This document shows, piece after piece, positions 17,453 through 26,798 of a stretch of 64,000 bases of DNA. The stretch's first letter is position 1, and each line of letters starts with the position of its first letter. A program made the translations under genes and the position numbers. Source of the stretch: Streptomyces sp. 2131.1 (GTDB lineage: Bacteria; Actinomycetota; Actinomycetes; Streptomycetales; Streptomycetaceae); contig NZ_FNSY01000001.1 in NCBI RefSeq assembly GCF_900105515.1, forward strand, positions 5,444,001-5,508,000, given 5' to 3'. The notes beneath the pieces are model-generated. The model had not been told where the DNA came from. It ran no database searches and worked only from the letters and a program-made list of their open reading frames with translations.

Positions 17453-19522
17453 ATGGCAGACCCCTCCAGCTACCGCCCCAAGCCGGGACAGATCCCCGAC
17501 TCCCCGGGGGTCTACAAGTTCCGCGACGAGCACCGCCGGGTGATCTACGTCGGGAAGGCGAAGAACCTGCGCCAGCGCCTGGCGAACTACTTCCAGGACC
17601 TGTCCGGTCTGCATCCGCGCACGCGCACGATGGTGACCACGGCCGCCTCCGTGGAGTGGACCGTGGTGTCCACCGAGGTCGAGGCGCTCCAGCTGGAGTA
17701 CTCCTGGATCAAGGAGTTCGACCCCCGGTTCAACGTCAAGTACCGCGACGACAAGAGCTATCCCTACCTCGCGGTCACGCTGAACGAGGAGTTCCCCCGC
17801 GTCCAGGTGATGCGCGGCGCCAAGAAGAAGGGCGTGCGCTACTTCGGCCCGTACGGACACGCCTGGGCGATCCGCGAGACCGTCGACCTGATGCTCCGCG
17901 TCTTCCCCGTCCGCACCTGCTCCGCCGGGGTCTTCAAGAACGCCGCGCGGACCGGCCGCCCCTGCCTCCTCGGCTACATCGGCAAGTGCTCGGCCCCCTG
18001 CGTCGGCCGCGTCACCCCCGAGGAGCACCGCGAACTGGCCGACGACTTCTGCGACTTCATGGCCGGCCGCACCGGCACGTACATCCGCCGCCTGGAGAAG
18101 GACATGATGGCGGCGGCCGAGGACATGGAGTACGAGCGGGCCGCGCGGCTGCGCGACGACGTCGGGGCGCTCAAGCGGGCCATGGAGAAGAGCGCGGTCG
18201 TCCTCGCCGACGCCACCGACGCCGACCTCATCGCGGTCGCCGAGGACGAGCTGGAGGCCGCCGTCCAGATCTTCCACGTGCGCGGCGGCCGGGTCCGCGG
18301 CCAGCGCGGCTGGGTCACCGACAAGGTGGAGAACGTCGACACCTCCGGCCTCGTGGAACACGCCCTCCAGCAGCTGTACGGGGAGGAGAGCGGCGACGCC
18401 GTCCCCAAGGAGGTCCTCGTCCCGGCCCTCCCCGAGGACCCCGACGCGGTCTCCCAGTGGCTCGCGGACCGGCGCGGCTCCCAGGTCAGCCTGCGCATCC
18501 CGCAGCGCGGCGACAAGAAGGACCTGATGGTCACGGTCCAGCGCAACGCGCAGCAGGCCCTCGGACTGCACAAGACCAAGCGCGCCTCCGACCTCACCAC
18601 CCGCTCCCGCGCCCTGGAGGAGATCGCCGAGGCCCTCGGCCTGGACACCGCCCCGCTGCGCATCGAGTGCTTCGACATCTCCCACCTCCAGGGCGAGGAC
18701 GTCGTGGCGTCCATGGTGGTCTTCGAGGACGGGCTCGCCCGCAAGGGGGAGTACCGCCGCTTCCAGATCAAGGGCTTCGAGGGCCAGGACGACGTCCGCT
18801 CGATGCACGAGGTGATCAGCCGCCGCTTCCGCCGCTACCTCCAGGAGAAGGAGCGCACGGGGGAGTGGGAGGAGTCCCCGGCCGCCACGGGCCCCGTCCC
18901 GGCGGGGCCCGCCGTCTCCGGCCCGGTCCCGGCCCCCGACGCCGGCCCCGCCGACGGGACCGCCCCGGCCGACGGCGAGTCCCGCGAGGACGACGGACGT
19001 CCCAAGCGGTTCGCGTACCCGCCGCAGCTCCTCGTCGTCGACGGCGGGCAGCCGCAGGTCGCCGCCGCCAAGCGGGCCCTGGACGAGCTGGGCATCGACG
19101 ACATCGCCGTCTGCGGCCTCGCCAAGCGCCTCGAAGAGGTCTGGCTGCCCGATGACGACGACCCGGTGGTGCTGCCCCGCTCCAGCGAGGGCCTCTACCT
19201 CCTCCAGCGCATCCGCGACGAGGCGCACCGCTTCGCCATCACCTACCAGCGCGCCAAGCGGGCCAAGCGCATCCGCACCAGCCCCCTGGACGCGGTCGCC
19301 GGCCTCGGAGAGACCCGGAAACAGGCGCTGATCAAGCATTTCGGCTCCGTCAAGAAGCTGCGGCAGGCGACAATCGACGAGATCTGTGAGGTGCCCGGGA
19401 TAGGCCGCAGGACCGCGGAGTCCGTGGCCGTCGCCCTCGCGGCGGCCGCCCCGGCCGCACCCGCCGTGAACACGGCCACAGGAGAGATCATGGAAGAGGA
19501 CGACGGGGGCAGCACGACATGA
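17453..19522 (+). CDS. uvrC: Excinuclease ABC subunit C
   Basis: Dual-incision nuclease of excision repair, 689 residues. Order of domains: GIY-YIG nuclease (PGVYKFRD...VIYVGKAKNLRQRL, residues about 18-95), cysteine-rich GYIGKCSAPCVGR, UVR motif (YERAARLRDDVGALK, about 225-240), RNase H-like endonuclease (IECFDISHLQGEDVVASMVVF, about 403-423, and the later LLVVDGGQPQV), and a tandem helix-hairpin-helix end (VAGLGETRKQALIKHFGS and VPGIGRRTAESVAVAL). About 50 Pro/Ala-rich residues (about 480-525) interrupt the RNase H-like domain. It overlaps rapZ by 4 bases (ATGA) and heads the uvrC-rapZ-yvcK-whiA operon. Confidence 0.97.
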   Translation: MADPSSYRPKPGQIPDSPGVYKFRDEHRRVIYVGKAKNLRQRLANYFQDLSGLHPRTRTMVTTAASVEWTVVSTEVEALQLEYSWIKEFDPRFNVKYRDDKSYPYLAVTLNEEFPRVQVMRGAKKKGVRYFGPYGHAWAIRETVDLMLRVFPVRTCSAGVFKNAARTGRPCLLGYIGKCSAPCVGRVTPEEHRELADDFCDFMAGRTGTYIRRLEKDMMAAAEDMEYERAARLRDDVGALKRAMEKSAVVLADATDADLIAVAEDELEAAVQIFHVRGGRVRGQRGWVTDKVENVDTSGLVEHALQQLYGEESGDAVPKEVLVPALPEDPDAVSQWLADRRGSQVSLRIPQRGDKKDLMVTVQRNAQQALGLHKTKRASDLTTRSRALEEIAEALGLDTAPLRIECFDISHLQGEDVVASMVVFEDGLARKGEYRRFQIKGFEGQDDVRSMHEVISRRFRRYLQEKERTGEWEESPAATGPVPAGPAVSGPVPAPDAGPADGTAPADGESREDDGRPKRFAYPPQLLVVDGGQPQVAAAKRALDELGIDDIAVCGLAKRLEEVWLPDDDDPVVLPRSSEGLYLLQRIRDEAHRFAITYQRAKRAKRIRTSPLDAVAGLGETRKQALIKHFGSVKKLRQATIDEICEVPGIGRRTAESVAVALAAAAPAAPAVNTATGEIMEEDDGGSTT

Positions 19523-20478
19523 CCGAGCACGAACACGAGCACGACCGCACCGACCGAGCAGACGGAGCAGCAGACGTGAGTACGGGCACCTCGACCGAGA
19601 CGGGCGACACCGGAGCGGCCATCCCGGAACTGGTGATCATCTCCGGGATGTCCGGCGCCGGACGCAGCACCGCCGCCAAGTGTCTGGAGGACCTCGGCTG
19701 GTTCGTCGTCGACAACCTGCCGCCCGCGCTGATCCCCACCATGGTGGAGCTCGGCGCCCGCTCCCAGGGCAACGTGGCCCGGATCGCCGTCGTCGTCGAC
19801 GTGCGCGGCCGCCGCTTCTTCGACAACCTGCGCGAATCCCTCGCCGACCTGGACGCCAAGGGCGTCACCCGCCGGGTGGTCTTCCTGGAGTCCTCCGACG
19901 ACGCGCTGGTCCGCCGCTTCGAGTCGGTCCGCCGCCCGCACCCCCTCCAGGGCGACGGCCGCATCGTCGACGGCATCGCCGCCGAGCGCGACCTGCTGCG
20001 CGAGCTGCGCGGCGACGCCGACCTGGTGATCGACACCTCCAGCCTCAACGTCCACGAGCTGCGCGCCAAGATGGACGCCCAGTTCGCCGGCGACGAGGAG
20101 CCGGAGCTCCGCGCCACGGTGATGTCGTTCGGCTTCAAGTACGGCCTGCCGGTCGACGCCGACCTGGTGGTGGACTGCCGCTTCCTGCCGAACCCGCACT
20201 GGGTGCCGGAGCTGCGCCCCTTCACCGGGCTCAACGAGGAGGTGTCCGCGTACGTCTTCGACCAGCCGGGCGCCAAGGAGTTCCTCAACCAGTACACGGA
20301 GCTGCTCCAGCTCGTCGCCGCGGGCTACCGCCGCGAGGGCAAGCGCTATGTGACCATCGCGGTGGGCTGCACGGGCGGGAAGCACCGGTCGGTGGCCATG
20401 TCGGAGAAGCTGGCGGCCCGGCTCGCCACGGAGGGGATCGAGACCGTGCTCGTACACAGGGACATGGGGCGCGAGTGA
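19519..20478 (+). CDS. rapZ: RNase adapter/nucleotide-binding protein RapZ
   Basis: 319-residue P-loop protein. After a His/Asp-rich leader of about 35 residues, the nucleotide site reads GMSGAGRS (43-50), with arginine in place of the usual Walker lysine, as is common in actinobacterial RapZ. Next are LGWFVVDNLPP, the family signature, and a C-terminal domain with VDCRFLPNPHW and the GCTGGKHRSVAMSE box, which resembles a ligand-binding pocket. In Escherichia coli RapZ delivers the sRNA GlmZ to RNase E and senses glucosamine-6-phosphate; the partner in Streptomyces is not known. It overlaps uvrC and yvcK by 4 bases each, so it is translationally coupled. Confidence 0.93.
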   Translation: MTEHEHEHDRTDRADGAADVSTGTSTETGDTGAAIPELVIISGMSGAGRSTAAKCLEDLGWFVVDNLPPALIPTMVELGARSQGNVARIAVVVDVRGRRFFDNLRESLADLDAKGVTRRVVFLESSDDALVRRFESVRRPHPLQGDGRIVDGIAAERDLLRELRGDADLVIDTSSLNVHELRAKMDAQFAGDEEPELRATVMSFGFKYGLPVDADLVVDCRFLPNPHWVPELRPFTGLNEEVSAYVFDQPGAKEFLNQYTELLQLVAAGYRREGKRYVTIAVGCTGGKHRSVAMSEKLAARLATEGIETVLVHRDMGRE

Positions 20479-21509
20479 CCAGTCGCAATCTGCGCCTGCG
20501 CCGGCTGCGGGGAGCGGCGGCCACGCTCTCCGTGCGCAAGCGCGGCGCCCAGCCCAAGGTCGTCGCCCTCGGCGGCGGCATGGGCCTGTCCGCCTCTCTC
20601 ACCGCGCTGCGGCGGATCACCGGCGACCTGACCGCCGTGGTCACCGTCGCCGACGACGGGGGCTCCAGCGGACGACTGCGCGAGGAGCTGGGCGTGCTGC
20701 CCCCCGGCGACCTGCGCAAGGCGCTGGCCGCCCTCTGCGGCGACGACGATTGGGGCCAGACCTGGGCCCAGGTCATCCAGCACCGCTTCCAGTCCAAGGG
20801 CGACCTGCACGAGCACGCGGTCGGCAACCTGCTGATCGTCGCCCTGTGGGAGCAGCTCGGCGACCACGTCCAGGCCCTCGACCTGGTCGGCAAGCTCCTC
20901 GGCGCGCACGGCCGGGTGCTGCCCATGTCCGCTGTGCCGCTGGAGCTCCAGGCCCTCGTCAAGGGCCACGACCCCGAGCGTCCGGACGACGTGGACACCG
21001 TGCGCGGCCAGGCCACCGTCGCCCTGACCCCGGGCGAGGTCCAGTCCGTGCACGTGGTCCCGGCCGACCCGCCGGCCGTCCCCGAGGCGGTCGCCGCCGT
21101 ACGGGACGCGGACTGGGTGGTCCTCGGCCCGGGGTCCTGGTTCTCCTCGGTGATTCCGCACCTGCTCGTGCCCGAACTGCTGGACGCGCTGATCGAGACG
21201 AAGGCCCGCAAGGTCCTCTCGCTCAATCTCGCACCGCAGCCCGGCGAAACAGAAGGCTTCTCACCGCAGCGTCATTTGGAGGTTTTGGGACGACACGCCC
21301 CTAAACTCGCCCTGGACGTGGTGCTGGCCGACGAGGCCGCCGTGCCCGACCGCGAGTCCCTCGCCGACGCAGCAAAGCGGCTCGGTGCCGCGGTCGAGCT
21401 GGCGCCCGTGGCCTCACCCGACGGCGTTCCGATCCATGATCCGGAGCTGTTGGCCGCCGCGTACGACCGTATTTTTCGGATGCATGGAAGGATCGGCCCA
21501 TGGCGATGA
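20475..21509 (+). CDS. yvcK: YvcK/CofD-like UDP-sugar-binding protein
   Basis: 344-residue cytoplasmic protein. The nucleotide-sugar site is seen in VVALGGGMGLSASL (near residue 30-43), VADDGGSSGRLREELGVLPPGDLRKALAAL and GNLLIVALWEQ. YvcK proteins bind UDP-activated sugars and support growth and cell-wall synthesis on gluconeogenic carbon. The first 25 residues are basic and may be an extra tail. The GTG start at 20475 overlaps the rapZ stop (GTGA), and the end overlaps whiA by 10 bases, the fixed rapZ-yvcK-whiA order of Gram-positive bacteria. Confidence 0.93.
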   Translation: MTSRNLRLRRLRGAAATLSVRKRGAQPKVVALGGGMGLSASLTALRRITGDLTAVVTVADDGGSSGRLREELGVLPPGDLRKALAALCGDDDWGQTWAQVIQHRFQSKGDLHEHAVGNLLIVALWEQLGDHVQALDLVGKLLGAHGRVLPMSAVPLELQALVKGHDPERPDDVDTVRGQATVALTPGEVQSVHVVPADPPAVPEAVAAVRDADWVVLGPGSWFSSVIPHLLVPELLDALIETKARKVLSLNLAPQPGETEGFSPQRHLEVLGRHAPKLALDVVLADEAAVPDRESLADAAKRLGAAVELAPVASPDGVPIHDPELLAAAYDRIFRMHGRIGPWR

Positions 21510-22489
21510 CGCCGGCGGTGAAGGACGAAGTCTCTCGGCTTCCCGTGACCCGGACCTGCTGCAGGAAGGCGGAGGTCTCGGCGATTCTTCGGTTCGCGGG
21601 TGGCCTCCACCTGGTGAGCGGCCGGATCGTGATCGAGGCTGAGCTGGACACCGCGATGGCGGCGCGCCGGCTCAAGCGGGACATCCTGGAGATCTTCGGG
21701 CACAGCTCGGAGCTGATCGTGATGGCCCCCGGCGGCCTGCGGCGCGGCTCGCGCTACGTCGTACGGGTGGTGGCCGGCGGCGACCAGCTGGCGCGCCAGA
21801 CCGGTCTTGTCGACGGCCGGGGCCGCCCCATCCGCGGCCTGCCCCCGCAGGTGGTCTCGGGGGCCACCTGCGACGCGGAGGCCGCCTGGCGCGGGGCCTT
21901 CCTGGCGCACGGCTCGCTCACCGAGCCCGGCCGCTCCTCCTCGCTGGAGGTCACCTGCCCCGGCCCGGAGGCCGCCCTCGCCCTGGTCGGCGCCGCCCGC
22001 CGGCTCTCCATCGCCGCGAAGGCCCGCGAGGTGCGCGGGGTGGACCGGGTCGTCGTCCGCGACGGCGACGCGATCGGTGCCCTGCTCACCCGGCTCGGTG
22101 CCCACGAGTCGGTGCTGGCCTGGGAGGAGCGCCGGATGCGCCGCGAGGTCCGCGCCACCGCCAACCGCCTCGCCAACTTCGACGACGCGAACCTGCGCCG
22201 CTCCGCCCGGGCCGCCGTCGCCGCAGGCGCCCGGGTGGGCCGCGCGCTGGAGATCCTGGGCGAGGAGGTCCCTGAGCACCTGGCGGCCGCCGGCCGGCTG
22301 CGCATGGAGCACAAGCAGGCGTCCCTGGAGGAGCTGGGCGCCCTCGCCGACCCGCCGCTGACCAAGGACGCCGTCGCGGGCCGCATCCGCCGGCTCCTCG
22401 CGATGGCCGACAAGCGCGCCCAGGACCTCGGCATCCCCGGTACCGAGTCCACTCTCAGCGAAGAACTGGCCGACGGCCTGGTCGGCTGA
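21500..22489 (+). CDS. whiA: Sporulation/cell-division regulator WhiA
   Basis: 329-residue transcription factor that works with WhiB to switch Streptomyces aerial hyphae to sporulation septation (including ftsZ control). The N-terminal two-thirds is the LAGLIDADG homing-endonuclease-like fold without nuclease activity (CRKAEVSAILRFAGGLH; WRGAFLAHGSLTEP). The C-terminal helix-turn-helix (LEELGALADPPLTKDAVAGRIRRLLAMAD, about 275-305) binds DNA. ATG at 21500 lies inside the yvcK 3' end, so initiation is coupled; GGAAGGATC is a plausible ribosome site. A 13-bp hairpin follows about 100 bases downstream. Confidence 0.97.
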   Translation: MAMTPAVKDEVSRLPVTRTCCRKAEVSAILRFAGGLHLVSGRIVIEAELDTAMAARRLKRDILEIFGHSSELIVMAPGGLRRGSRYVVRVVAGGDQLARQTGLVDGRGRPIRGLPPQVVSGATCDAEAAWRGAFLAHGSLTEPGRSSSLEVTCPGPEAALALVGAARRLSIAAKAREVRGVDRVVVRDGDAIGALLTRLGAHESVLAWEERRMRREVRATANRLANFDDANLRRSARAAVAAGARVGRALEILGEEVPEHLAAAGRLRMEHKQASLEELGALADPPLTKDAVAGRIRRLLAMADKRAQDLGIPGTESTLSEELADGLVG

Positions 22490-22587
22490 GCCGTACCGGC
22501 GGTACGCGCCCCGCGAGGGGAACGGCCCGTCGGCCCACGGGCGTTGACGCTGCGTAATCGCCGCAGGAAGCGTCCGAGGGCAACCGG

Positions 22588-22619
22588 AAGCCCTTGCTCC
22601 TACTGGGGAGTAGGGGCTT
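22588..22619 (+). terminator. Terminator of the uvrC-whiA operon
   Basis: AAGCCCTTGCTCC (22588-22600) pairs with GGAGTAGGGGCTT (22607-22619), 13 bp including two G-U pairs, loop TACTGG. It lies between whiA and gap and gives gap its own transcription unit. Confidence 0.7.
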
Positions 22620-22748
22620 TCCGCGTTCTTACGGCCCCGCTCGATGTCACCCCGGCGGCTTCGGAGAGGTAGGGTCGGAGGCGGTCGGGGACATCCCATA
22701 CAACTCGCCGGCGTCGAAAACCGGCGTACCTAACGAGGAGATCGGTTC

Positions 22749-23759
<1,011 letters not shown>

Positions 23760-23795
23760 GCACCGCCGCACCGGCAGGCATCTCGATGTGAGCAC

Positions 23796-23833
23796 GGGGC
23801 TCGAACAGCGCAACGCCGCGCTGTTCGAGCCCC
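23796..23833 (+). terminator. Perfect 16-bp hairpin between gap and pgk
   Basis: GGGGCTCGAACAGCGC (23796-23811) and GCGCTGTTCGAGCCCC (23818-23833) pair without mismatch around AACGCC. Placed in a glycolytic operon, it may be a partial terminator or an mRNA 3'-end stabiliser that keeps gap above pgk. Confidence 0.7.
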
Positions 23834-23870
23834 CTCGCATGCTCCCTCGTCCTCCAAGGAGTCCAGACAG

Positions 23871-25082
23871 ATGAAGACGATCGACGAACTTCTCGCCGAA
23901 GGGGTCGCCGGCAAGCGGGTATTCGTCCGCGCCGACCTCAACGTGCCGCTCAGCGGCACCGCCATCACCGACGACGGCCGCATCCGCGCCGTCACCCCGA
24001 CCGTCCGGAAGCTCGCCGACGCCGGCGCCCGGGTCGTCGTCGCCTCGCACCTGGGCCGCCCCAAGGGCGCCCCGGACCCGGCGTTCTCGCTGGCCCCCGC
24101 CGCCACCCGGCTCGGTGAACTGCTCGGCGCCGACGTGGCGTTCGCGACCGACACGGTCGGCGAGTCCGCCCGCGCCACCGTCGACGCGCTCACCGACGGC
24201 CAGGTCGCCGTCATCGAGAACCTGCGCTTCAACCCGGGCGAGACGTCCAAGGACGACGCCGAGCGCGGCGCGTTCGCCGACCAGCTGGCCGAGCTGGCCG
24301 ACCTGTACGTGGGCGACGGCTTCGGCGCCGTCCACCGCAAGCACGCCTCGGTCTTCGACCTCCCGGCCCGCCTTCCGCACGCCGCCGGCGACCTCATCGC
24401 CACCGAGGTCGGCGTCCTGAAGAAGCTCACCGACGACGTGCAGCGGCCCTACGCCGTCGTGCTCGGCGGCGCCAAGGTCTCCGACAAGCTCGGCGTCATC
24501 GACCACCTGCTGGAGCGCGCCGACCGCATCCTGATCGGCGGCGGCATGGCGTACACCTTCCTCAAGGCCCAGGGCCACGAGGTCGGCAGCTCGCTGCTCC
24601 AGGAGGACCAGATCCCGGCGGTCCAGGAGTACCTGCGGCGCGCCGAGGAGAAGGGTGTGGAGTTCGTCCTCCCCGTCGACGTCGTCGTCGCGCCCTCCTT
24701 CCCCGACCTCAAGACCAAGGCCCCGGCCCACCCGGACACCGTCCCCGCGGACGCCATGCCGGCCGGGCAGATGGGCCTGGACAACGGTCCGGAGACCAAC
24801 AAGCTCTACGCATCGAAGCTCGCCGACGCGGCCACCGTCTTCTGGAACGGCCCGATGGGCGTCTTCGAGCACCCCGACTTCGCCGAGGGCACCCGGGCCG
24901 TCGCCCAGGCCCTCGTCGACTCCTCGGGCTTCAGCGTGGTCGGCGGTGGCGACTCCGCCGCCGCGGTCCGCATCCTGGGCTTCGACGAGAACGCGTTCGG
25001 ACACATCTCGACCGGTGGCGGTGCCAGCCTCGAATACCTCGAGGGCAAGACGCTTCCCGGCCTCGCCGCTCTGGAGGACTGA
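23871..25082 (+). CDS. pgk: Phosphoglycerate kinase
   Basis: 403 residues; transfers phosphate from 1,3-bisphosphoglycerate to ADP. N-domain substrate motifs are RVFVRADLNVPL (about 18-29) and SHLGRPKG; the nucleotide half has VLGGAKVSDKLGVI, the family FWNGPMGVFE and the final GGGDSAAAV and HISTGGGASLEYLEG. ATG follows CAAGGAG by 9 bases. It is preceded by the gap-pgk hairpin and followed after 6 bases by tpiA. Confidence 0.98.
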   Translation: MKTIDELLAEGVAGKRVFVRADLNVPLSGTAITDDGRIRAVTPTVRKLADAGARVVVASHLGRPKGAPDPAFSLAPAATRLGELLGADVAFATDTVGESARATVDALTDGQVAVIENLRFNPGETSKDDAERGAFADQLAELADLYVGDGFGAVHRKHASVFDLPARLPHAAGDLIATEVGVLKKLTDDVQRPYAVVLGGAKVSDKLGVIDHLLERADRILIGGGMAYTFLKAQGHEVGSSLLQEDQIPAVQEYLRRAEEKGVEFVLPVDVVVAPSFPDLKTKAPAHPDTVPADAMPAGQMGLDNGPETNKLYASKLADAATVFWNGPMGVFEHPDFAEGTRAVAQALVDSSGFSVVGGGDSAAAVRILGFDENAFGHISTGGGASLEYLEGKTLPGLAALED

Positions 25083-25088
25083 CCTTTC

Positions 25089-25865
25089 ATGACCACTCGC
25101 ACCCCGCTGATGGCGGGCAACTGGAAGATGAACCTCAACCACCTCGAGGCCATCGCCCACGTCCAGAAGCTCGCCTTCGCCCTGGCCGACAAGGACTACG
25201 ACGCCGTCGAGGTCGCCGTCCTGCCGCCCTTCACCGACCTGCGCTCCGTGCAGACGCTGGTCGACGGCGACAAGCTGAAGATCAAGTACGGCGCCCAGGA
25301 CATCTCGGCGCACGACTCCGGCGCGTACACCGGTGAGATCTCCGGCCCCATGCTCGCCAAGCTGAAGTGCACCTTCGTCGCCGTCGGCCACAGCGAGCGC
25401 CGCCAGTACCACGGCGAGACCGACGAGGTCTGCAACGCCAAGGTGAAGGCCGCGTACAAGCACGGCCTGACCCCGATCCTGTGCGTCGGCGAGGGCCTGG
25501 ACGTCCGCAAGGCCGGCGACCAGGTCGCGTACACCCTCGCGCAGCTCGACGGTGCCCTGAAGGACATCCCGGCCGAGCAGGCCGAGTCCATCGTGATCGC
25601 CTACGAGCCGGTCTGGGCCATCGGCACCGGCGAGGTCGCCACCCCCGAGGACGCGCAGGAGGTCTGCGGTGCGATCCGCGTCCGCCTCGCCGAGCTGTAC
25701 TCGCAGGAGCTGGCCGACGCCGTCCGTATCCAGTACGGCGGCTCGGTGAAGTCCGGCAACGTGGCCGCGATCATGGCCCAGCCCGACGTCGACGGCGCCC
25801 TGATCGGCGGCGCGGCGCTCGACGCCGACGAGTTCGTCAAGATCGTCCGCTTCCGCGACCAGTGA
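25089..25865 (+). CDS. tpiA: Triosephosphate isomerase
   Basis: 258 residues; interconverts dihydroxyacetone phosphate and glyceraldehyde-3-phosphate. Active-site residues are clear: Asn11 and Lys13 in GNWKMN, the histidine in VGHSERRQY, the glutamate in AYEPVWAIGTG and the phosphate loops YGGSVKSGN and IGGAALDAD. Last gene of gap-pgk-tpiA; the terminator at 25898-25930 follows 32 bases after the stop. Confidence 0.98.
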   Translation: MTTRTPLMAGNWKMNLNHLEAIAHVQKLAFALADKDYDAVEVAVLPPFTDLRSVQTLVDGDKLKIKYGAQDISAHDSGAYTGEISGPMLAKLKCTFVAVGHSERRQYHGETDEVCNAKVKAAYKHGLTPILCVGEGLDVRKAGDQVAYTLAQLDGALKDIPAEQAESIVIAYEPVWAIGTGEVATPEDAQEVCGAIRVRLAELYSQELADAVRIQYGGSVKSGNVAAIMAQPDVDGALIGGAALDADEFVKIVRFRDQ

Positions 25866-25897
25866 GTATGCGGTAGCGCGGATCCGTCGTACCCTTG

Positions 25898-25930
25898 CGG
25901 GGGCCGGGGAGGGCAGCCTCCCGGCCCCCG
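25898..25930 (+). terminator. Terminator after tpiA
   Basis: CGGGGGCCGGG pairs with CCCGGCCCCCG, with an inner AGG/CCT extension after one bulged G; the loop is GCAG and GTTGTT follows. Strong GC hairpin ending the glycolytic operon. Confidence 0.8.
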
Positions 25931-25975
25931 TTGTTCGCACTAGCAGTCGGTATTTCCGGAAAGTAGGGACCAGCC

Positions 25976-26212
25976 GTGATTCTGGGGTTCGAGATCGCCC
26001 TGATCGTCTTCAGCCTGCTGCTGATGCTGCTGGTGCTGATGCACAAGGGCAAGGGCGGCGGTCTCTCCGACATGTTCGGTGGCGGCATGCAGTCCTCCGT
26101 CGGCGGTTCCTCGGTCGCCGAGCGCAACCTCGACCGCATCACCGTGGTGGTCGGTCTGGGCTGGTTCGCGTGCATCGTGGTGCTTGGTCTGCTCATCAAG
26201 CTGGACAACTGA
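25976..26212 (+). CDS. secG: Preprotein translocase subunit SecG
   Basis: 78-residue membrane protein, the small partner of SecYE. Two hydrophobic helices (residues about 2-22 and 53-74) flank the conserved cytoplasmic loop with GKGGGLSDMFGG and the AERNLDRIT stretch. The GTG start at 25976 has a moderate ribosome site (TAGGGACC). Its position after tpiA and before rbpA is the standard streptomycete arrangement. Confidence 0.95.
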   Translation: MILGFEIALIVFSLLLMLLVLMHKGKGGGLSDMFGGGMQSSVGGSSVAERNLDRITVVVGLGWFACIVVLGLLIKLDN

Positions 26213-26253
26213 CCCGTCGTACGCGATTCCCGGTGACGGTGTAACTCCTTTCA

Positions 26254-26282
26254 CTGGACGCGCGTTGGGCCTTACGTAGACT
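26254..26282 (+). promoter_or_regulatory. Candidate housekeeping promoter of rbpA
   Basis: CTGGAC, 17 bases, TAGACT; predicted start about 26289, giving a leader of about 33 bases. Spacing and -10 are good for the main sigma factor. A sigma-R type GGGAAT occurs upstream only on the opposite strand. Confidence 0.5.
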
Positions 26283-26321
26283 GGGGCATCTTCGAGCACC
26301 ATCACGCAGGGAGTTACGACC

Positions 26322-26657
26322 GTGGCAAGTGGCAACGCGATCCGGGGAAGCCGGGTCGGAGCGGGGCCGATGGGGGAGGCCGAGCGCGGCGAGTCCGCGC
26401 CACGGCTCCGCATCTCCTTCTGGTGCTCGAACGGGCACGAGACGCAGCCCAGCTTCGCCCATGACGCGCAGGTGCCGGACACCTGGGACTGCCCGCGCTG
26501 CGGTTTCCCGGCCGGCCAGGACCCGGAGAGCCCCCCGGACCCGCCGCGCACCGAACCGTACAAGACGCACCTCGCGTACGTACGGGAGCGCCGCAGCGAC
26601 GCGGACGGCGAGGCCATCCTCGCCGAGGCCCTCGCGAAACTCCGCGGCGAGATCTAG
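26322..26657 (+). CDS. rbpA: RNA polymerase-binding protein RbpA
   Basis: 111-residue actinobacterial transcription factor that holds the principal sigma factor on RNA polymerase and helps open promoters. The flexible N-tail (ASGNAIRGSRVGAGPMGE) precedes the core with FWCSNGH and the WDCPRCGFPAG pair, which supplies the zinc-site cysteines, and the C-terminal sigma-interacting helix (PYKTHLAYVRERRSDADGEAIL). GTG at 26322 follows GGGAGTTACGACC. It stands alone between two hairpins. In Streptomyces coelicolor it is partly under sigma-R control; I could not identify a sigma-R site in the right orientation here. Confidence 0.96.
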   Translation: MASGNAIRGSRVGAGPMGEAERGESAPRLRISFWCSNGHETQPSFAHDAQVPDTWDCPRCGFPAGQDPESPPDPPRTEPYKTHLAYVRERRSDADGEAILAEALAKLRGEI

Positions 26658-26665
26658 AGAATTCA

Positions 26666-26696
26666 CCGGCCGGACACCCACTGGGTGCCCGGCCGG
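26666..26696 (+). terminator. Terminator of rbpA
   Basis: CCGGCCGG (26666-26673) pairs with 26689-26696, then a single mismatch, then CACCC/GGGTG closed by the loop ACT. Confidence 0.75.
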
Positions 26697-26798
26697 AGTG
26701 CTTCCGCCGTGCCGCAGCCCGCCGTTGTCACGTCCGGCCGCCTGATCAATTAGGTTGGAGGGGCAGCGGGGAACTGCGGTTACGAGAGAAGTGGGCTG

